A stretch of DNA of 64,000 bases from Auanema rhodensis (Eukaryota; Nematoda; Chromadorea; Rhabditida; Rhabditidae). Positions 55,479-64,000 of the stretch are shown in pieces. The position numbers and the translations under genes were made by a program. Numbering within the stretch: the stretch's first letter is position 1; the number at the start of each line of letters is the position of its first letter. The notes under the pieces are model-generated. The model was not told the origin of the DNA. It made no database searches and saw only the letters and a program-made list of their open reading frames with translations. The stretch spans positions 13,490,001 to 13,554,000 of the forward strand of contig OZ059899.1 in NCBI GenBank assembly GCA_964057225.1. The letters run 5' to 3'.

Positions 55479-56730
55479 TTACTGGCCTTGAGCATTAAAA
55501 GCTGAGACATCTCTGTTAAAATGTCTTCCACGGTTGTTGTTGTAACCACCTCCGTTTCTGTATCCGTTGTATCCTCCGTTTTGGTTACCACGATAACCGC
55601 CATATCCTTGACCTAATTTGAAAACGATTACTGAAAGCTTTAACAGACAGGGAATTACCATTATATCCACGTCCGCGTCCACGGTTACCAAATCCACGTC
55701 GGTAGTTGAACGAGCGAACAGCAGAGTGACCAAAAGTTTCTTGATTAGTCTCTCTTTCCTTTCTCCAGTCTGGACGACCAGTCTTTCCTTCAGCTTTCTC
55801 GAGAGCTTCACAGCTAATGCGATCGAAGAAAGAGTTCTTCTTATCGTAGTAAGAGCTCTCCTCGGTCTTAGTAGCTTCTTCCTCTTCAGACTTCTCTCCA
55901 CTCTCAAGCTAAAGGAAAACAGAAATTATATCATTATATCTTTTACAACCTTGAGCTTGTTGCCAAGCATTTCGCATAATTGCTCTTGGAATTGCTCGTT
56001 GGCTTTCTCGAAATCGTAATCTCCTTCGAACTTCAGCTTCTCACGTTGGTTGGTTCTAGGTCCATTGAATCCGCGTCCGCGGTTCTGGTGAGGGTAACCT
56101 CCACGGTTGTTGAAGTTATTGAATTGTCTATTTCCAGGATGACGGTGATCATTGCCACCTGAACATAGATAATAAATTTTGGAAAATTTTTTAAAAGAAA
56201 CCGCGGTGAACATTGCGTCCAGCTCCAGGAGCTCGGTTACCACCGGAAGCGAAGTTGGGACTATGCCTATGAGGAGTAGCAGAACGAGTAGATCCACCAG
56301 AAACCTTGTCATCAGTTGGGGGTCCTGGTCTAGTAGACACAGAGATAATAGCGGGATCATAAGTAAGACCACCAGCTAAAGGAGCAACCTTAACAAAAAA
56401 CAATGATAAAAATCCCTTAACTACAAATCAAACCTTTGGAGTTTCGCAAACGATAAGATCCTTGATATCACTAGCCTTGAAAATGATGTACTCGTAAGTC
56501 TCATCGCGAGGTGGCACTGGGTTTGCATTGTTACGATCTTCAGTACCGAAAGACTTTACTGAAAAGAGATAAACGTAGCTTCAAATGAGATTCAAATTTT
56601 TGAACAAACCTTTGGCCAAAGCGATGGTAGAATCATTGGTATCAACAGTATAGAGAATACCTTCGTATCTGATATCTAACTTTGAGATCAAGCTAATTTT
56701 ACTTCCGATGTATGGAGTTTGGTTCGACAT
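55479..56730 (-). CDS. LSM14: LSM14/CAR-1 (RAP55, Trailer hitch) mRNP protein
   Basis: Six phase-consistent exons (56610-56730, 56434-56558, 56202-56388, 55950-56158, 55659-55908, 55479-55612). The N-terminal LSm14 domain ([20 protein letters not shown] to [15 protein letters not shown]) binds DEAD-box and 4E-T partners. A central FDF region is present ([20 protein letters not shown]), then the FFD box ([17 protein letters not shown]) and TFG box ([10 protein letters not shown]), with RG/RGG segments between and after them ([19 protein letters not shown]). These proteins repress translation and promote decapping in P bodies and germ granules with DDX6 (CGH-1), and in worms act in oogenesis and cytokinesis. 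An acceptor 20-odd bases before the ATG (aattgtttag) suggests 5'UTR or trans splicing. All family motifs are intact. Confidence 0.95.
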
Positions 56731-57427
56731 GGCTAAGAAAAGCGGAAAACCACCCTAAACAATTATCGATGAGTAATAACAATTGCTGAAACAAACAAAA
56801 GAACTTGGGAATTACAACTTATTTATTAAATAAAATTTTATGTTTTAAGGAATGCACAAGAAGAGTTCAGGCTGATTAGACAACCTCATAGTATATTAAG
56901 ACACGAACACCAACCACGAGTGAAAAATTAACAGCACTTCAAAAATGGACACGCGCGCGCGAGCCGCTCGCTTCCAAATTTATGTTCTGCTATAGGAAGA
57001 GGGTTCCCACAACGAATTTGCTAGTGAGTATGCTATATTTACACACAGATGGCACAAAAGTTGACCCAGATCAATCTCTATATAAGTTTTAAACTTTGTA
57101 GCTGTTCAATATAGATCAAAATGAAAGTACAATTTCATATTTTTATTAATACTGGATTGTTATACAAGATAATATAATACTGAGAGGTTTGGTATGATAA
57201 AACTGCTATTAACTACTTAATAAATTGCACTACTTGTTATCACATGGAAATATATCTACACCGAAAAGTACCCTTCTAATTAGGAATTGGTGGTAAGGAT
57301 TTACATGAACAATATTTATATATCAGGCTTGAATACCTACAGAAAAAAAACATAACAAAAAGTTCTTAAAAAATCATAGATAATCTCTTATCACATTTTG
57401 ACTAGACCGCGTATGTAGACTATGTTA
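56731..57427. other. Spacer between DOP1 and LSM14
   Basis: Holds the LSM14 5' region, with a short CG-dinucleotide run (around 56,951-56,960), and the presumed DOP1 3'UTR. No coding exon was seen. Confidence 0.6.
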
Positions 57428-60400
57428 TTATAATTGCCAGTTCTCAGTAAAATCAACGTAGAGTGCGCTCTCCAACCTAGCTATAGCTTCTTTGTATGTG
57501 AGTGAACCCGTGAGGAATGCAAGATCGGTTGACTCAGTCTGTAAATCGTAACATGAGATAATACGTAAAAAAACGTTACTAACCTGAGATACACCAGAGA
57601 TTTGTTTATTTTGTGTTGCTAAAGCGTAAAAAAATGGCCTCAATTTGTCGAAACCAGATAACACTTTGAAGCCACCTAGAGAAATGGCTTGGCTACATTT
57701 CTCATCGTCAGTGAGTTTGCCATACTGTAAACAATTATATTACGGTAATGGCGAATGGCGTTTCTTATACCTTGTTTTTCAAGAGCTTGTTAATTCGACC
57801 AGCGAAAGGAATAAACATATCAGTTTTATTAGCAGAAATAGTATTAATGAAAGCCCAATGACACCTATAAAACAAAATTCATTTAAAAAGTTCAAATATT
57901 ATGAACAAAAAACTCACATTTGGAATTGTGGAATGTAACCAGCTGGTAAAGTACAAAGTGTTTCAAGTAATTTACATGCAGCAAGATATAATTGAAGCCA
58001 AGCATCTTCTTTAGCACAATTTAGATCTTCGAAACCGCTGCTGTCACCACTTAGATGTTGTTCCATTTGCAGAAGTACATGCACCTGGAAAGTAATTGAT
58101 ATTGCATAACCAAAACGAAGCATACCAATTCAGTGATCATGATTGGCCAAATTCCAACTAGGGACTGTGGCCTCAAGCGAATTAGCAAAACTCGTAGGCA
58201 AAGGAAAACAGCTGATCTAATGGATGGTGATTGAGAAGCACGTAAATTCTCAGATAATCGTTCTAAAGTATAATTTCTAGAAACATAAAAATAAAGAAAA
58301 TATACCTTGAATGTCATTCATTTGAGCTTGGTATTGTTCCAATTCAGATCCAAACACTACAAAAGCTAATCTTTTTAGAGATTGAGCTCTTGCCTCGTAT
58401 TCTTGCTCCTTCGAAGTCATAATACTGAATGACGCATTGGGGGTGTAAGCTATGCTCTCTGAAACATACATACTATGAAAACATTTAAAAACCGTTAAAC
58501 TCACTGAGTAAATCCTTGAAGGATGTTTTGTCGTGAGTCATAAGGTGATCAGTTACAACAAGCCATTGCCTCAAAGACTGATGATCCATTTTGAAGAATG
58601 CTGAAAAATCGTGGTTCAACAACGAATAATCTTATTTTATCTCACAAGAATCCAACAAAAGCTCCAATGTAGTTTTCTTCCATACAGGCCTCATGTAGTT
58701 AAAGGAGCTCATGGATGCAAGCAACTGCGAGGAAGCAAGGAAGAATCGAGCATTACGAGCACTTTTAGCACGCAAATATGGAACAACATTATTCCATACA
58801 GCATGCAAAGTTGGCAGCAATTTCTCCTTATCGTCACTTTTGCAAACAGAATCAACTAGCTCAGTTAAATTCTATTAAGCAATTGATATTAAAAAAAAAT
58901 GAAGAAAACGAAATACCTGGGCTAACAAAAATAATGCTTGGGTACTGTGGGTTGGGTCACGTTTGTTGTTATTAGTATCTTTTACAGAACCTCGAAGGTT
59001 AGAACTACTCTTTTTATCGGTTAAGACAGATGAATGAATACTACCACCTATGTCAATCGATGCCGGTCTATAAAGCACTAGCTGAGTAGAAATATTATTA
59101 AAAATATCAAACCTATTTATGAGAGAAAGTGTAGAACCTCGCATCGAATTCTGTTCAGACGAGGTGATAGAAGGAGCGGGTGTATTTACAGGTGTATTGA
59201 GCTCTATAGATGGACTGGCATCTTGCGATGAAGCTAAAACAGCATTAAGTTAAAAAAAAGGAAACATTGAAGCTCACATTGATCTTGTTTCACAACAAGG
59301 GTACGTTTTAACCACGTGGTTGTTTCCAACTGCCATCCAACAATAGTGTTAACAGCTTCAGTCAGTCTTTGAACACAGTCTTGTACAGCTTTCGATAACG
59401 ATTTGTCTTCCACAATATAAGTAGCTCCAGAAAGACGAACAAAATCACATAATATTCTAAATTAGAATGAATGAAACATTATGAATAAAAGAAGCAACAT
59501 ACATGAACAGTAAGAAAATAGCCCTAGGAGGAAGATGAGCAAGAGGAGCATCAGCTAACAAAGTTTGTAGACATGACCAGCATTGTCGCATTTGGATAAT
59601 AGGCAAAGCTCTTATACAAGCATGAACAAGTTCTAACAAAGGAGCTTCAGTAGGGAACGTAGCCTTCAATAGAGAAGAAATTGTTTTACAAAATAACGGC
59701 ACAAAATACCTTATCAGCTTGAGAGCCCAACTTAGATGCTTTGGCACCAGCTTCTTTAAGTGATTCACATACCGATGTCATTAATTCTTCAATAGTGATG
59801 ATTTTCAAGCTTAACAGAAGGTTAGCTACATCCAATTGAGAAGATGAATATGTGAACGACAGCTGAATATATAATATATATATAATAAAGCTTGTACTTA
59901 TAATTATTGTACCTGATCAGGATCACTTTTTCTAGGGGAACTACCACAAGCTGACCTGGTCAACCATACCAATGATAAAGCTTGCAAGAACGCTGTTTGG
60001 TGATGTTGAGCGATTGGCGAAAGCAAGTCGATAACAAGCCTTCTCAATTGCTGGAATTATAATAGTGAAATTAAGAATCGTTTCATATTTTACCGAAGGA
60101 GTTCCCAGGGGCAATTTAGGTATTTCTCCGCCACGCACTACGCTCCAGACGTCACAGATAGTGGCAAGTGCATGAGGAAGAGAGGTTAACATGTCATTCT
60201 TTGCCTGTCTCCAATTTGGTCCACCGTTCTTGACAACTTCCATTTTAGACAAAGCCAAGCTACTATGCTAAAACATCAAAATGTTACAACCATGCATACT
60301 AAAACAAGTTTTACCGATTGGGACTCGCTGAAACTGAATGCTTTAACAATATGTGTGAATAACTCAGTAGCTCCCTTAGTTCCCGGAATGATCGAAATAG

Positions 60401-63400
60401 CCTGAAATTTGCAAATTTCAAAAAAAAGAGAGATAATACAACATACCTGACCAACCATACTTGTTGAAGTACCAGCTGTAGTAGGAATTTGAGGAGTTGG
60501 GTGTACAGGTGATAAGTTGGTCGCTGTATCAACCACACAGTAATGTATCAAGGTAGTTAAAGCTTCCATAGTCTTTAATAAAAAAATTAAAACAGCAAAA
60601 CAGAATTATGTCATACCGACACCATAAAATGAGCTGGGAACTTGTCCATTTGCTCAACAGAAGTATCAGTTGGCATTGATTCTCGTGCGGTGCATTTGAA
60701 AGATTTAGACATAGCAATATCCAAGTTCTTGCATAATTGTTCCACTACTCTAACAACTACTGTTGCTAACGATCTGAGGTGACATTACAGTTAGAATCAA
60801 ATAAACAAAAATTAATTGTACCTCTCCATCCAAGGTAGAATTTCTACCACAAACTGAAGCCAAATCTCATGCCTGCATGGATGTTTCTTCAGGGCATTAA
60901 GTACTATTAATAAGAATGCTCGAAGTTCAACAAGTGATGGATGAGGATCTCGTACAGTTCCTCGGTGTGCAGGAATATTGTAAAGCTGTTGGCTAATAGA
61001 TATTCGTTGATGAATGGAAGCAGTAGGACTCTGAAAAAGTATAAAAACTATAGAATAATAAAATAATTCACTATTACCTGCTCACTGAAGTTAACCAATC
61101 CCATCTTGATCTCATACTCTAGTCGAATAGCTTGAGCAGTAAATGAAAGCAAGGACCGGTTATAGGCAGCTAAAAGGCCTGACAAACGTTTCCGGGAAGC
61201 ATCAGTCGACCCCTCATTGAATTCACTGATTGACACCGACAATGGCAATCTTGAAATAGATATTTCAAGGGACGTTCAGAAAACGAAACTGACCGAGTCT
61301 CAGGCTCTGCTCCTGCGCGTGGATCGTGAACAGATGACAACAGTAAATGTAAAAGACACTTCTGAAGTTTAGCACGAGAGAGTATAGATTGAATAAAGTA
61401 AGCGAAATGCTTTGAATGCTGCTCAACAATCATGTCAGAGATATCCCCAAAAAGCTGAGAAAGGAAATCCAAAGCTGACACTTTACATTTCCAAGCCACA
61501 ATCAAATCTGTGTCAGTTACTGGTGATACTGGAGAGTTTAGGAAGAATGATCGGAGAAAATGAAGAGATATCTGGGAAACAAGAATTAAAAAAAGGAAAA
61601 TTATGAAACACATTACAGTTATCAATAACTCCAACAAAGTTAGATGACGATGTTTTATGCTATCTTCCTCTGTATTACCCCAGAAATGTTGTCCCAAAAT
61701 AGCTCTAACATGCTTAGCCATTAAGTCCACCAGTGAACATGATAAAGAGCCTGAATCACCCGCTTGTGAAGCAGTTCCAGATGAAACAAGACAGCTGAAA
61801 TAAACAAATTATTTTTGAGTTCTATAATTTTAATTTACTTCAAAAGCATTCTATTTGAAACGGGTGCTGATCTTGGACTTAATAAAGCGGTTAAGATACG
61901 GAACGCAGTTTCAGCTCTTCCGAGATCTACCACTCTTCCACTTTCTCCATAAAGAAGCATATGTACATGCAACTCGTGGAATAATGTCTCCCCTTCACTT
62001 TCGACAGAAGGCCGAAGAAGTTCGGCAGCATCAAATGCTCTGAAATGAAAATAAACATATTTCAACGAAAAACAAAACAGAAGAAATTACTTAAGTTCTT
62101 TTTCGGTCATACTAAATATACTTTCTTGTAATGAATCTTGACGCCTATGCCCTTTCTTAACTCTAAAATAATAAAAATATAGAAATGCAAATAAGGAAAG
62201 ACTTGCCTATTAACATTGTCACCACTCTTCTCTTTGCTATCGCTGCGAGAAGCAACAGAGCCTGGAGCTTCGCTCTCAATTTCGGTTGAACCGGCACGGA
62301 ACATAACGGGGGCTTCCTCAGCTATAGCTAGTTGCGTTGACGATTGGTACTCTCTTTCTGTATCCAATTCAATGTTTTCTACTTCAACAACACAGTCAAT
62401 AAGATGTTGCACTGTTTCAAGAACAGCAGGATCAATGCCATCTAACGAGAGTGATAATGTATCGAGAGAATCCTGTATATGCAAAATAATAAAAAAATCA
62501 GTTGTTTTTTAGAATGTTACCGTATCATCATCAAAATTGGGAACATCGCCATTAGCGCAAACAGAAGGTGGGGTAGTATCAGCAGCAGTGTTATCTCCAT
62601 CTAACTTGAGAAGTAGCCGGTTTCTGAGTTCGCCATGCCATGTACTAAAAACGATAATTAAGAATATAATCAAGTAATAATTAACAACTTTTCCAGAACA
62701 GATCCCTCTAAATGATATAAGCGTTGTTTTCCGTCCACGGTAACTAGTGTAACGGCGGAGGCATTATTAGGCAATGACACAAATTGTTCTCTAGTCAGTC
62801 TTCAAAGCAATTGGATATAATCCAAAAAGTGTAAAACGAATTACCTCGATTCCTTCCATAAATACTGAATAGACACACGAGCTGTAGCAGGATTCATTAG
62901 CATGGTTGAAAGCATCTAGAATATACTAATGAGAACAAAAACTCTAAGATAAAGTCTCACTTGAACTATTCGTGGAAGATCATTATGATTAGCACAATCA
63001 ATAAACCAAGATACAGCAACACTTTTAATTTCGGCTCTTCCTCTGGATACCGACTCATCCGCTAGTACACCCAATAGCAACATAACGGCTCTACACTCGA
63101 AATTAAAATCACAAAAGATAAAAATAAATTACCGATTGAATGGCTTAGCCGGGACTATGGAGGATTCACCGTCAACAATTCGTGTTAATGTCCAGAATCT
63201 ATGGAAAGTGCGAGCAGCTTCAGTACTTATAACCTTAAAACAAATGAGAAAAAAATTTATAGATAACACCTACTTGATCACAGTTCGTTAAAGAAGATAC
63301 AATAATGTTCTCAACATCACTACTGGCTTCATTTAATTTTCGAGCGTGTAAGAGGGAAAGAAGCTTGGCCAACCTACTGTGCTCTGATGCAAAGTGTTCA

Positions 63401-64000
63401 GAGGAAAGACCAATCCAAGCGGCTTGTGCACATTTCTAGGAGGAAGAACAATAAAATAAATAAATATAAAAGAAAATACTTCGAATAACTTTAAATCTTC
63501 TAATAAATTAAGATGGTGTTGCGAAAGTAGAGGTTTGAGTAAAACTGTTTTTGTTATATTACCAACACTAAAAAAGTGAATAAATAAAAGATATAAAGAA
63601 TGGACTAACTCATCGTTCGAGGACGAAGCGAATTCCGTTTCACGTCCCCGAATATCACTATGTTGAGACAAGACAAAGCCAGCCTTTATGTACATGGAAA
63701 CCAACATAGCAAGGGCAGTGGTTCGAGCAGATAAGTCAGGACACTGCTGAGGGGGCATTTGAATAAGCCATTCGTCAGCATTAATTACCTAAAAAACCAA
63801 TTTTGCTAAGAAGACAATAATATAACTTACATTAAGAAGTTCTTCACACCATTTTGGCAAGTCTGTAGGCATATTTTCTTCTACACTTGAACAGAAGATA
63901 GGATACTCCGCAAATTGAGTAAGAAGATCGCAAATAGCATAAAAAATAGGAAGACGGTCGTCAGTTCTATCAGAACAATAGATTGCACAAGCTGAGCCTA
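57428..64000 (-). CDS. DOP1: DOP1/Dopey (PAD-1) traffic protein, C-terminal part
   Basis: Several dozen short exons separated by about 45-nt introns run from the right edge to the stop at 57,428; the 5' end is outside the window, so roughly the N-terminal quarter, including most of the Dopey N domain, is missing. Segments match the DOP1 family in order: HVRAILGQHFWG, LHFLRSFFLN, AWKCKVSALDFLSQLFGDIS, KHFAYFIQSILSRAKLQKCL, then near the C-terminus RAQSLKRLAFVVFGSELEQY, LRVLLIRLRPQSLVGIWPIM, ITELVHVLLQMEQHLSG and LYLAACKLLETLCTLPAGYI with PQFQM. DOP1 works with MON2 and a P4-ATPase in endosome-to-Golgi retrieval and tubule formation; worm pad-1 is essential for patterning. The protein is long, helical and lacks catalytic motifs. 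C-terminus: LESALYVDFTENWQL. Confidence 0.9.

Overview
The window is nuclear DNA of a small-genome animal, most likely a nematode. The support is a ZP-domain cuticlin-like gene, a DHFR and an F-box protein of nematode style, very short introns (many 42-55 nt), and 3' splice acceptors sitting directly on start codons, as trans-splicing would give. None of this fixes the genus. No prokaryotic, plastid, viral or CRISPR-like material was seen. All gene models were built by hand from reading frames and GT/AG boundaries, and exon joins were checked for phase where exons are listed.

The window has two compartments. Bases 1-31,400 are AT-rich and gene-poor. They carry only three convincing genes, all on the minus strand: an F-box protein, a cuticlin-like ZP protein, and a mucin-like SEA-domain membrane protein. 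The long gaps are full of (GA)n/(CT)n tracts, a few CGA/GAT trinucleotide tracts, AT tracts and one MITE-like inverted-repeat element. Bases 31,400-64,000 are gene-dense (14 genes in 32.6 kb) and I saw no GA/CT array there.

Layout of the dense half: a small coiled-coil protein (-) diverges from a plus-strand run of FOP/CEP43-like protein, dihydrofolate reductase and a ZCCHC2/14-like protein, spaced closely enough to be an operon. A RING/zinc-finger/RG-rich protein (-) then diverges from an SPPL2-type intramembrane protease (+). Next on the minus strand come TIM13, a one-LDLa membrane protein and VPS4. A rhodopsin-like GPCR (+) lies entirely inside a VPS4 intron. Gs-alpha and a small four-pass membrane protein (+) follow, then LSM14/CAR-1 (-) and the C-terminal part of DOP1/PAD-1 (-), which runs off the right edge.

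The genes are mostly unrelated housekeeping functions: one-carbon metabolism, ESCRT disassembly, mitochondrial import, P-body mRNA control, endosome-Golgi traffic and cAMP signalling. The main oddities are the antisense nested GPCR with altered signature motifs, a VPS4 intron that seems to end in TG instead of AG, the operon-like cluster, a foldback element near 15.8 kb, and a structured GC-rich block at 40.6 kb. I found no convincing novel multi-gene system.
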